Shown here piece by piece: positions 1 through 9,536 of a stretch of DNA of 64,000 nucleotides. The stretch comes from Glebionis coronaria. Lineage: Eukaryota > Streptophyta > Magnoliopsida > Asterales > Asteraceae. The notes under the pieces are model-generated. The model did no database searches. It had not been told where the DNA came from and saw nothing but the letters and a program-made list of their open reading frames with translations. Position numbers and translations under genes: made by a program. Where the stretch lies: positions 293,773,108 to 293,837,107 of the forward strand of contig CM046875.1 in the NCBI GenBank assembly GCA_025667525.1, given 5' to 3'. Within the stretch, counting starts at the first letter, position 1, and every line of letters starts with the position of its first letter.

Positions 1-235
1 TTCCAAAAATAGAAAGTTTCCAAAAATAGATTTACTGCTTAAAATAGATAAGTTTCTAAAAATAGAAAGTTTCCATAAATAGATTAGCTGCCTTAATTAA
101 ATAAGTTTTCATAATTAGATTAGCTGCCTGAAATAAATAAGTTTCTAAAAATAGCTGGTTTCCATAAATGGATTAGCTGCCTTATTTAATTAAGTTTCTA
201 AAAATAGAAACTTTCCATAATTAGAAATAACTGGT
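1..235. repeat. Degenerate tandem repeat, AT-rich
   Basis: Alternating phrases close to AGTTTCTAAAAATAGAAAG and TTTCCATAAATAGATTAGC recur about every 55-60 bp, joined by GCTGCCTTAATTAAATAAG. At least four degenerate copies are visible and the array probably begins before the window. No coding potential. Function unknown; it may be part of an LTR. Confidence 0.7.
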
Positions 236-1576
236 TAAATAAGCTAAGTATATAAGCCTAATTGTTTTTCATGATTATTTTCTAAGTCATATGGTATAGT
301 GTATAGTTTAATAATTATTTCATGTAATTTAATTAAACTATAGGTTATAATATTTAATTAAGGTATAACATGTTTTTTAATTAAATAAGTTAAATACTTA
401 GGTTAAAATATGTATTATTATATATTAATAATATAACCTAAGTCATGTTAATTAATTAATTATATCTATGGTTTTAAAATAATTAATTAATTATAAGTCT
501 TAAATATATAAATACTTAGGTTAAAATAATTTCATGATCATTAATAATTAAATAACCTAAGTCATGTTATTAAATTAATCACATCATTTTATTAATTTAA
601 TTTTAACCTAAGATCATAAACATAAAAACTTAAACATAAACCATGAACCGGATCTAGACTAAAAAGCATGAATCGGACATGAAATCAACACCGTACCCCG
701 AACCAACTCGGGGTACCCCGTGCTTCCTTGTTGCCGTGGGACCCACACGCACCAACCAAAACCATATGGTCTTGGTGGTGGTCGGCTTGGCAAGCCGAAA
801 CCCATTTGGGTTCGGTTGCAGCCTGCGGCCAAACAAACACCCCCTTAAAAACAAGCTTTTGATTTTATTTAACACCAAAACATGTTAGATCTATGCTTAG
901 ATATTATGTTTTACCGAATTCGTGGATCAAGAGGACGAAGAACAAACACGATAAATCACTAGAATTCCGAGATCCAAGATCAAAAACCACCTCTTGTGGT
1001 GTTGTTAATGTGGCGGCACAAAGAGAACAAGGAAGAGGGTTTTAGGGTTTTTCTAAAAAAATCTTCTGTGAATGAAAATGAGTAGTGAAAAATATCCCTT
1101 TTCCTTTTTAGTGTAAAATTGATGGGCTAAGCCCATCCCCCCTCCTAATTTAGTGGTAATGGGTCCCACAAGGGGTAACCCGAATGTTTTTCGTGTCTAA
1201 AACATTGGTGTGTTCTCGTGTGTTAAGTTATACGTTCGTGATTATTTGTGTTCGCGTTTTAAGTGTTCTCGTTACGTAAATATCGTGATCTAATATATTT
1301 AATTACGCTCGTAATAAATATATATACGTAACTAATAATAGTTCGTGTTTTAATTACGTTCATGATTTCATGATCGCATGTTCGTGATTAATTATTGTCA
1401 AATAATTATTACGTGCTCGTGCGTAGTAAATACTTATCGTGTTCTAACACGTACGTAATACGTAAAATCATAACACGTAATCGTAATCATGCTATATTAG
1501 GAAAGTTTAAATCTAGTACGTACGATCTTAAGGGTACTATTTATGGTAAAAGCATGCGGGTTTTACAATTAAAGCA
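236..1576. other. Unclassified noncoding stretch, probably old LTR or UTR sequence
   Basis: No convincing gene; the short ORFs on both strands around 654-888 overlap each other and resemble nothing I know. Bases 236-640 are very AT-rich with many TTAATTAA-like words. Bases 650-880 are GC-richer and hold small inverted repeats. Bases 1200-1540 are rich in ACGT and TTCGTG words, and a TATA-like CCATAAATAGTACC lies on the minus strand near 1543. This would fit an old LTR read on the minus strand, but I see no second copy in the window. Confidence 0.4.
693..716. repeat. Perfect 9-bp inverted repeat
   Basis: GTACCCCGA, a 6-base spacer, then TCGGGGTAC: a perfect 9-bp stem. Two weaker inverted repeats follow at 784-796 (GGCTTG/CAAGCC) and 795-815 (CCGAA and CCCA paired with TGGG and TTCGG). 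These cluster in the only GC-rich patch of the first 1.5 kb. Confidence 0.6.
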
Positions 1577-2869
1577 TTGAATCCCACTTTGCTAAACCAC
1601 TTGAGTACCAGCAGTTTCCCTATTCCCAACAGCAGTAGCAATCCTCTGAGTATCATACTTAGTAGTTTGTCGATCATACCGTGCAGAACCCTCAACATGT
1701 GTTGGATTACGTCGATCATAACTAGGCGAACTTTCATCCCGTTGACGTGTCTCATACCTTCGAGGACTCTCAACATATTGGTTCCTTGTATTTGATGATG
1801 TTCGAAGATTGTTGTTGGTGGGTTTGAAGATTTTCTTGTAGGTCTTCATAATGAAAGCAATTTGTTGCTTCATCTCCCTATCCTTCTGAGCTAGTTCTTC
1901 ATCACTGTCCTCTTCAAATGATGGCTCAGGTGATGGTGATGGTGCTCTTGGTTCTTTGTCTCGTGATCTTGTGGTAGCAGAATACTTAGATGAAGTGGAG
2001 TATCTTGGTAAGGAGGATGTAGTGGAGTACCTTGGTGAGGATGATGTAGTGGAGTATGACTTTGGAGCACGAGAACGATGATCTTGAACGTGTTGAGTGG
2101 TAGACACCAAAGCAAGTGGATTAGCAGTCTTTGCTTTCCTTTCAGCTCGAAGTTTATTTGCCTCATTTTGAAATTGTTTCAAAATGTCAAAGAGCGTGTG
2201 ATAGTTGACCTTGTCTTACTTACTCTGTTGTTTCACCAAAGTTACGAACCGTGTCCACTCTAGTTGAAGTTGTTGTAGAAATTGCACATTGACTTGCATG
2301 GTGGAGACTTGCAAATTGTTTCTTGTCATGTCATTCATCATCTTGTAGAACCTTGAGTAATATGAATCAATTGATTCCCCATCCAATGAAGTAAACTTGC
2401 CAAAGTTCCAAAACAAGTTAGTTTTGACATCTTGCTTGTTAAGTGATTCTCCTTGTTGCAAGCGTTCAATGGCAAACCACATTTCTTTTGTAGTAGAGCA
2501 TGCTTCAACCGTTGAGTAAATATCATCCCCAATCCCACTGAGAATCAAATAGATTGCTTCTTTCTCTGCATCAATCCAAACACGTTTCTCTTTCGAAGTG
2601 TTCTCATATGTTTCCTCAATTGTTTGCTCATCGGAACCGGTCGTCGAGTCGGTTGCTGGAATTGCAGGAATGGTTATTTTAGTGAGAGTATAGGGTCCTT
2701 CTTTGATGCAACGACGAAGAACATCACCATTGGGTTTAGTGTCAAGATATCGAAGGAATCGTGACTGCCATTGTGCATATCGACCAGTCACAAGCATTGG
2801 TGGTCTCTCTTTGTTACCTTCCACCATGATTTTGTTGTTAGTGACACGATACTCTTGAGTAGAATCCGT
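1577..2869 (-). pseudogene. gag: Copia A gag, decayed and truncated
   Basis: Minus-strand reading frame in two open pieces, 2216-2827 and 1592-2182, in the same frame and separated by a TAA at 2216-2218. The N-terminal half is a Ty1/Copia gag (UBN2-type) with the motifs NKERPPMLVTGRYAQW and GIGDDIYSTVEACSTTKEMW, matching Copia C almost word for word. A serine-rich basic linker follows and the frame ends at the first cysteines of the zinc knuckle (CFNCK). The position of C's start codon reads ACG here (2867-2869), so the gag start is lost; the first available ATG is at 2825-2827. The product would have been the capsid protein that packages element RNA. Confidence 0.85.
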
Positions 2870-3032
2870 GTTGAAAAATTTGAAATTGTTGAAGTGAAAA
2901 CGATCTTAAGTAGATGTGTTGTGATTGTTGTCGTCGATGAAAAATGTTAAAATATCCTAAAAATTGTCTTCACAAGAAACCAAAAATTCCAAGGCGAAAA
3001 ATCACACAAATTTTCACTTTTGTAAAAACTTC

Positions 3033-3672
3033 TATTTTCGGAATATTGGAGTTTCTCGTAATATTGGAGTTTCTCGGAATAAGTTACCCTTCTTCGGAAT
3101 AATGGTTCTTCTTCGGATAAAGGAACTTTTTCGGATAAATGACCCTTCTTCGAAAAAATGGTGGATTTCGGATAAATGAAGATTTTCAGAAAAATGGTGA
3201 TTTTTCGGAATATTTGTAATTTTCGGATAAAGTCACTTTTTCGGAAAAATGAACTATTTTCGGATAAATTGGATATTTCGGAAAAATGCAATTTTTTGGA
3301 TAAATGGAATTTTCGAAATAATGCCTTTTTCGGAATAAGAGCCTATCTTCGGAAAAATTGAATTTTCGGTATAATACCTTCTTCGGAATAAGTGCCTATC
3401 TTCGGATAAACTTCTATCTTCGGATAATCCCACTTTCTTCGGAATAAATCTTCGGATAAACCTACTTTCTTCGGAATAAACTGAATTCGGATAAAATGTT
3501 ATCTTCAGAATAATCAGTTATTTTCGGATAACCTGACACTTTTTTCGGATAAACCAAGGTTTTCGGATAAACCTGAGATCTTCGGATAAAGTCTTCGGAA
3601 TAAGCAGTTTCTTTGGAATTTAAAAAACCTTTTCCGAAGATTGATGTTCGGATAATTGACTTCTTCGGAATA
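3033..3672. repeat. Leader array of TTCGGAATAA/TTCGGATAAA motifs (Copia A)
   Basis: About 35 copies of TTCGGATAA or TTCGGAATAA, spaced irregularly by 14-20 bp, in the transcribed leader between the primer-binding site and gag. On the coding (minus) strand the motif reads TTATTCCGAA. Only the CGGAA core is well kept. The array occupies over half of the leader. Confidence 0.85.
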
Positions 3673-3931
3673 TGAAACCCTTTTCTGAAAACAACCAAAA
3701 CAACCAAATCAAGTTATTGTTAACGAACCGTACCTTAAAACAATCCAAACACCCCAAAAAACTTGCGATTTTAATCACAAAAAGCTAACCAAATCCCTAC
3801 CACAACTATGTAGGAGATGTATTTCAAGATTTAGAGCCCGAAAAACACTAAAAAAACAAATTCGATCCGAGATGATTTGATGATAAATCACACGAATCAA
3901 ATCAATAACAACAACCAATCACTAATCTACC

Positions 3932-3950
3932 CCATGGCGATTGATACCAA
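3932..3950 (-). other. Primer-binding site of Copia A (initiator tRNA-Met type)
   Basis: On the minus strand TTGGTATCAATCGCCATGG starts two bases after the LTR end. It matches the TGGTATCA start expected for priming by initiator tRNA-Met, used by most plant Copia elements, and is nearly the same as the site of Copia C. Confidence 0.85.
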
Positions 3951-3951
3951 T

Positions 3952-4334
3952 TGTTGTTCCCAAATTTATTCACTTCACCATGGTTGATTAATAGAAAATA
4001 GATGAAAAGAAATGGATTTCTAGAGAGAGAAAGTAGAGAGAAGGAGTTGATTAACTAGGTGAAATTAGATTAAGAATAATGAGAACTTCCACCCTCCTAA
4101 CATGCTAGGAGCGTGCTTATATAGTCCACCCACATGCGGGCTCTCTAATGGACTATATATGTTTTGGGCCGGGCTTGAATAAATGCTCATTACCTTGAAA
4201 GAGGCCTTTTAAGCTAACCATCAAGCCCCTAATGTCACAACTATTTTAACTAACTATTATAACGTTCTAATAAATATTACAAAATAAACCTATGACCGAA
4301 CATTCTTGTTTGACTCAATATTTTGTTGCTAACA
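3952..4334 (-). repeat. 5' LTR of Copia A
   Basis: 383 bp, from TGTTGTTCCC to GCTAACA on the plus strand (TGTTAGC...GGGAACAACA in element orientation). It is related along its length to the 391-bp LTR of Copia C, with clear shared blocks at the outer end, at the TATA box and in the pyrimidine-rich stretch (TTTCTCTCTCTAG on the coding strand). Confidence 0.85.
4094..4125 (-). promoter_or_regulatory. Copia A core promoter: TATA box plus hairpin
   Basis: On the minus strand CTATATAAGC (plus 4116-4125) is followed within 5 bp by CTCCTA-GCATGT-TAGGAG (4094-4111), a 6-bp stem with a six-base loop. The loop is identical to that in Copia C while the stem bases differ. Confidence 0.7.
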
Positions 4335-5721
4335 ACCTTGTCAATTAACTCTTTGGGTAGAGTTAAATGACTTTTTCCAATATATTGGGATTTTGGAAGT
4401 GGTAATTTTCTTCAAAATCTTCAATAAAATTTATTAATAAACTTTTCTAACAAAATCTTCTGATGGAGTCTTCTAAATAGAATTTTAGATGAAATTCCAT
4501 GACATAATTCCATGATAAAATCTTCTGATGAAGGCTTTTCTCATTCTACGTAATAGGATTTAACTCTACTAACTCTTGAAATTTCCTCGTGTATGTCTCG
4601 AGGTTAATTCCTTTTATCATTAGATAGCGGAGTTCTTCTTTCATCTTCTCGATCATCTCTCTAAGAAATATTTGAAATTTAATCAAGCGACCTTATGTAT
4701 TTCTTTTATCTCAATGGGTTGAGTATAAAGAAATTACCAAGATAACTGACAAAGTGCTATCTTCTTATAGCAAGTTTCATTTTATAATTTCAAATATGAT
4801 AGGAAACTGAATTTGATCTTTAAATCCAACGGGTGATAATAATAGCATCATTTCTTCCTTGGATATAAAAACTAACAAGTTATCGAGTCTTCTTCCGGGT
4901 AATACTTCTTATTGAACATTTTTAATTGCATGATTGCAGTCACGTTATCCTCAATTCTTCGTCAAATACTTTTTAGGGTTTAGAATGAGGGAAAAGAATA
5001 ATTCAGAAACCAAGGTATACTCATTATCAGAAAACATTCGTCACATATGTATGTGGATACATATAAATGTTTATCAAACACAAGGTATATCTTTTGGGTT
5101 TATTTGGTAGGGTGTAGGGGAAACTTAATATGTTGATTATCATTCATATATGAGGATATTAAATCCAACTATGAAACATAATTCAAAAGTATACAACGGA
5201 TTTATAAAGATATTACTCATGCATAATCGTAACATAATTTTCCATGATATGGAATGGAGGAATATAACGGAAAATGTAAAAATTCGTCTTATAGAACAAG
5301 CTTCTCTTTTTCATTTCATATATATTTTCCAAAAATAACTTTTTGATTGGCAAAAGCCGAGAATAGAATATTTCTAGAAAACTTGGGAAGTTTCCTTATT
5401 CTTTCATCAAACTTGAGGGTTATGTTCAACTTGATAATTATCATTATCATAGAAGATAACGGAAGTTCCAAAAATATATACTTTGTCAAGTATATGCTTT
5501 CTTCTTGAATTAACGCAATTTAATTCTTAATCATTTGGGAGAAAGTCAAGGAATAGGGGTTTCTTACTCCTAAAAAATAAATATGAAATGACAAGATGAG
5601 AAACATGACTTTTATTTATTAACAACTTGTCTTTGTTTAAACTTATAGAACAAGATTCTCTGTTAATATAAAAGTAAAGACATAAAGTTGAAAGTATTTA
5701 CAACTTAATAGTCTAATGTTT
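4335..5721. other. Noncoding remains, probably Gypsy E interior
   Basis: AT-rich, without a convincing ORF. It lies downstream (minus strand) of the Gypsy E leader ORF, where gag would be expected, but I cannot recognise gag in it. Repeated TCTTCTGATGAAG-like words occur near 4445-4540. It may be a long untranslated part or unrelated filler. Confidence 0.45.
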
Positions 5722-6310
5722 TCATCTCTCCCTCTTAAGTTCTTTGATGGCATCAAAAAGACTTCGTATGTAGGATCGATGTTTAATTTGAATGTCCTCA
5801 ATGACTAACTCAAGAGTAGAAATCTTTAGTCGAGCTTGAACATTTTTTTTATCGTGTATCATTTGTCTTTTCCACAACTTTGCCTTGATTTCTTCGAAAT
5901 CTTCTTCTAACTTCTCAAAATCTCGTTGTATAATTTTCCGGCTTTTCCTAAGCCCTTCAACTTTCTCTTCAAGATCTTCAATACGCTCGGGAGGAAATTC
6001 TTTCATGTAGGACATCTATAAGTTTTTTTTCATAGGTATTTTTAGGTAAGGTTTCAGATATAGGTGATGGTATATTAATAGGGTAAGGTGATTGAAAATC
6101 TTGGTGTCGAGGTGAAAAATCTATTTCTTCATTATATGCTCGTATAACTTGCATATAGGGGTCGTCATCAAAGGGTAAAACGGATTTTGGTATTTTCTGA
6201 TCTTTGGGTGTATTTTCTAAATCATCTAATAATCCATATGATACTTCCGGAAATCATCAGAATTACTTGCCGAACTCTTATCTTGAGAATCCGATAAGAT
6301 GATAATAGGA
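5722..6310 (-). pseudogene. Gypsy E leader ORF (coiled-coil protein), frameshifted
   Basis: The minus strand can be read as three open pieces in different frames. The upstream piece contains LPIIILSDSQDKSSASNSD, the middle one contains LPFDDDPYMQVIRAYNEEID, and the last (5722-6015) is 97 aa rich in E, K, L and I with heptad spacing, a likely coiled coil (RIEDLEEKVEGLRKS ... LVIEDIQIKHRS). This order resembles the extra protein encoded between LTR and gag in some Asteraceae Ty3/Gypsy elements (from memory). Breaks lie near 6245 and 5990-6020. The coiled coil could mediate assembly, but its real function is not known to me. Confidence 0.6.
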
Positions 6311-6540
6311 AGGAGATAGGGATACCTATTTCTAGAGACGTCGATAAATCCTAACTTATTGCATCTTTATACTTACACATAAACGTGGTGTCATTTACAC
6401 ATTATTCTACAGGGTAGAAGTACAAGCATTGGTATAATATTACCTCATTCTTGTAGCAGCACTGACATTGGCACGGAGAACTTTCTTGAAATTATTTTAA
6501 AAGTAGTTATATTCAAGATTTTATTTTTTGTTTTCTATAA

Positions 6541-6560
6541 CCATGGCTTTGAGTACCAAT
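6541..6560 (-). other. Degenerate primer-binding site of Gypsy E
   Basis: On the minus strand ATTGGTACTCAAAGCCATGG, a worn form of the TTGGTATCAGAGCC site complementary to initiator tRNA-Met. It sits directly next to the LTR end, which fixes the polarity of element E as minus. Confidence 0.65.
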
Positions 6561-6561
6561 C

Positions 6562-6714
6562 TATTACACCCCCATTTTACCTTTACGCAACGGAGCATTG
6601 GTCTGTGGTATTACTTCATAGAACATAAGTCATAATAATAGAAAACAACTCAAAAGAGTGATGAAATCAACTTTCTTTATATTTCATTGAAAAATCAGAG
6701 TTTTACAATATGAA
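6562..6714 (-). mobile_element. Gypsy E 5' LTR, inner fragment
   Basis: In element orientation the LTR ends GGGGGTGTAATA, a worn form of the GGGTGTTACA end usual in Tekay-type LTRs. The fragment is cut by Copia B at 6714 and resumes at 24760. Bases 6710-6714 (ATGAA) are one copy of B's target duplication. Confidence 0.6.
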
Positions 6715-7046
6715 TGTAGAATATTGATAACCTATGAATCTATGAAGTGGGTTGATGTTTTCTAGTGAGAGAAACTAGAGAGAGAAAGTGAGAGAAAATG
6801 TGTGTGATTTTATTAATATGAAAGTGCAAATGGAACAACAACCAACCCCTTTCCATAGTGGAAAGGGGTATTTATACTCCAAGCCTAACATTGGGCTTGG
6901 GCCGGTCCATGACAAGCCCATGGACCGGTTCTTACTTAAGTTAATAAGCAACTAATGACTATTTTCTAACTACGAGCTATTACAACATAAATATTATTGT
7001 GGAGCGACCGATCCTTCTAATATACGTAAAAAACGTATTTCTAACA
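6715..7046 (-). repeat. 3' LTR of Copia B
   Basis: 332 bp, TGTAGAATATTG...TTTCTAACA on the plus strand, matching 24423-24754 except for C/T at 6903 and C/T at 7025. It contains two hairpins (6846-6868 and 6902-6928) and a GA-rich tract. A TATA box copy lies at 6867-6877. Confidence 0.97.
6902..6928. repeat. Perfect 10-bp inverted repeat in Copia B LTR
   Basis: CCGGTCCATG, a 7-base loop, then CATGGACCGG. The 5' LTR copy (24610-24636) has one change in the stem (C to T at the second base). It lies upstream of the TATA box in element direction, where regulatory DNA would be expected. Confidence 0.8.
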
Positions 7047-7064
7047 ATCTCCCCCTAAGGGAGG
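7047..7064 (-). other. Polypurine tract of Copia B
   Basis: On the minus strand CCTCCCTTAGGGGGAGAT directly precedes the 3' LTR. This is the usual place and composition for the primer of plus-strand DNA synthesis. Confidence 0.9.
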
Positions 7065-8906
7065 TCACTCCATGTTACAAAGTTCTAAACCTAGCATACT
7101 ATACTAAGTCTTTGTTCTTTAGCTCGTAGTCTTTTCTTCTTTTCTTTCTTTTGTTGTGAATATGTTGGTTTGATCTTTTTGGCCTTGACTTGAGAGCATT
7201 GTTCTTTGGCCTTTCACGTGCGATCTTTGCCTTTCTTGTGAACTTTGCCTCCTCGTGACTTCATGTTCCACACACTTACGTCTTTTTGTTGAATTCTCGA
7301 AAGCTTCAGAGTTTGGTACAGCGGAAGACTTTATCTTGTACTTTCTTGAATTTTTGCTGAACTTTGTTGCAAAAGACATAAGCATGTGGGAACGACTTTT
7401 ACAGGTACACCGCAACACCACCGTCTTCACTGGTACACAGCAACGCCACCGTCTTCAACAGGTACACAGCAACGCCACCGTCTTTAACAGGTACACAGCA
7501 ACGACACGAATAAAATGGCTTTGAACATTTTATTCTAATTCGGTAGCATTTTACCTCCGGTCGGTGAAGACCGTTGGACGATATTAGATATCGTACCCGT
7601 GACGGATAGTTTCAATTAAGTAACTTCCTGACAGGATTTCGCGGGTAAACCCGTTCTCTTTATTCGACCGTCCAAAGCTGACTGCGAACATAAAGAGTGA
7701 ATCACTTGGATAAATTATCCTTGTGATTTGAAGCCGTCAATTCATGAAACCTGGAACAAGTGAATTTCAATTAAGATTTTCACCATCGTTGCTTTCCAGT
7801 TGTCACGAGCTCAATTCATAAAGAATCTTGCACGTCACCTACCAAGTGCTGTTTGATGTTAACACTAGAAGGATTTCCACTCGTCACTGTGGTCAATAAA
7901 GAGTCACTCTGAGTGTTCTGGCAAGATCATATGATAATGCGAAGAGGCCTGGAACGAGTTTAAGTTCAATTAAGAATTAAACCACTGTTACCTTCCAGTT
8001 TTTCACAAGATTGGTTCTAAAAGAACCGCACGTGTAACCTACCATGAGCTTGTTTGATGTTGGCTCAAGCAGGATTTCCATCTTCATTGTAATACTTGCG
8101 TATTACTCGGATGTTCTGGCAATATTACAGGAATACTGCGTAGGACTCATGAAAATCTCTTACTTTTCACAGTGTGTGAGAAAGCAAGGAATAAATGGAA
8201 AGTGTCCTAATGAGACTTTTGATGATCTCTTGGCTCTAGACTAGATTGTGCGTTTTGATTTAGTGAGCGATGGCTGGAGAGGAGTGCCACCTTTTCAATA
8301 CCAGTCTATTCGGAGTGAATAAACCAATAGATAACGTGTTGATCTCCGTGTGATTAAAACAAATACCTTTTGAGATATATTTGAGTTAGTTGGGGAAGGG
8401 TTGTGCATTGCATCACTGGGTCCATGATGTCTTTCTTCAATACCGAGAATCATTAGCAAAAATGACCTCAATAGCATATGTATTGACCCGGTTTCTGCCT
8501 AAAGTTGTAAGGAGGGCTTCTTTCTTTACACCCTTTATCTTTACATTTCTTTTTCATTCTTCAACCCCTTCAATGCTTACCAATACGTCATCACTAGCAC
8601 CTTGTTGTGATTGTTCCAGTGCTAGCTTAAGTACTTGGTCGGCATTCAGCTACGTTCACATTCTTTCTCCATCTTTCCTAGGACTTCTAATTCTATCTAG
8701 GGAATTGTCCTTGGGAAGATTCCATCGGCTCTAATGAATCATTGGACTAAACCTATTCCTACCACCCTTTTGTCACCACATTCGTCGTGAGTTAAGCGTG
8801 TTTTGGGAAGGAATTGCCACCATGAAAAATCATTGAAAATCACTTAAGGTACTTGTGATATTGAAATCAAAAGTTTTGTACCTTAGGTGTTTTGTTTATC
8901 AAAAAA
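7065..8906 (-). other. Copia B 3' untranslated region, shared with Copia C
   Basis: No real gene. From about 7490 to 8900 this sequence matches, inverted and in order, the 3' untranslated region of Copia C (about 41700-43010). Shared landmarks include ACCTCCGGTCGGTGAAGA with GATATTAGATATCGTAC (7550-7605 against 42925-42975), the 200-bp duplicated block, and GGTCCATGATG (8418 against 42130). Both elements are therefore of one lineage. Bases 7400-7500 hold four copies of a CAGGTACACAGCAACGCCACC-type phrase of about 30 bp. Confidence 0.8.
7730..8127 (-). repeat. Two ~200-bp tandem copies in the Copia B 3' UTR
   Basis: The block CCTACC...GTTTGATGTT...AGGATTTCCA...GTGTTCTGGCAA appears at 7838-7923 and again at 8038-8125, a spacing of 200 bp; the sequence before each also aligns (GATTTTCACCA.. 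/ GAATTAAACCA..). Copia C has the same two-copy arrangement. Confidence 0.75.
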
Positions 8907-9536
8907 TGCTCCCCCTTAACACGTGCTTTACACATATTAAGTTGAATAATCGTTAAGTCTTTTTCATCTTTTAGCCAAGTATCATTTAAATCTCCTTAAT
9001 CCCATTTTCTCCCCTTATCCAAAATGTTATCCATTAATATTTGGGATATTGAATGGATTAACCGGTCTTTGGGTAAAAATGAAATCGATGTTTGGCCATA
9101 GAACAAGTTATTGCTCCCCCTTAAGTTAATAAGGGATAGTTGTAGTGCTTTAGTATGATATATTTTGAAAGATTTAGAATCTCGTGAGAAATTCTTGAAA
9201 AATTATCATACCTTAACACTACAACAAGCCATTAAAGAACATTATTCACAAATATACATATTCACAAATAATACCAATATAGAGTGACCTGAAATGTACG
9301 ACCCATTAGATGGATCGTTGCAGTGTCCTGTAGTGCACTCCATATGGTCTACCACCCACGAATCTTTCCAAGCTCCTCATCAATCTACGTTCACGGAGCT
9401 TTTGATCGATCTTCTTGATCACGTACTTCGCCATCTGCCGGTAACCCGGATGCCAATCCTCCGTCATTTCTGGCAAAGTCCCGCCCGAGTTCAGATGCTC
9501 CAACTTTCCTCTGACTTGTAGAAGAGTCCCATTACT
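8907..9536 (-). other. Copia B spacer with two internal polypurine tracts
   Basis: Between the extra ORF and the conserved 3' region. On the minus strand GTTAAGGGGGAGCA (plus 8907-8920) aligns with AAAGGGGGAGCA of Copia C (41688-41700), and a second tract TTAAGGGGGAGCAA lies at 9112-9125. No gene. Confidence 0.65.

Larger units (their letters stand above)
1577..4334 (-). mobile_element. Copia element A, truncated (5' LTR, leader, gag)
   Basis: A minus-strand Ty1/Copia element whose 5' end lies on the right: LTR 3952-4334, primer-binding site, a leader with a short-repeat array, and a broken gag. The sequence stops resembling the family at about 1577, just inside the zinc knuckle, so pol and the 3' LTR are missing. 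Its gag and LTR are close relatives of Copia C (31602-43741): both LTRs carry the CTCAATATTTTG/GACTCAATA end and the same hairpin by the TATA box. The five bases after the LTR, ACCTT (4335-4339), are the expected target-site copy, but the partner was lost with the left end. Confidence 0.85.

Noticed and set aside
654..888. Overlapping ORFs on both strands in the GC-rich patch
   Set aside because: Short, overlapping head to tail and without recognisable similarity; open frames come from local base composition and inverted repeats.
3033..3672. Possible CRISPR-like array (also the arrays at 13421, 23661, 32295 and 59580)
   Set aside because: Units are short (8-12 bp core), spacers are not unique or of constant length, no cas genes are present and the context is a plant retrotransposon leader.
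8044..8734. Plus-strand ORFs of 66 and 114 codons
   Set aside because: They lie in the antisense of the conserved Copia B 3' untranslated region, and the matching region of Copia C does not keep the frame.
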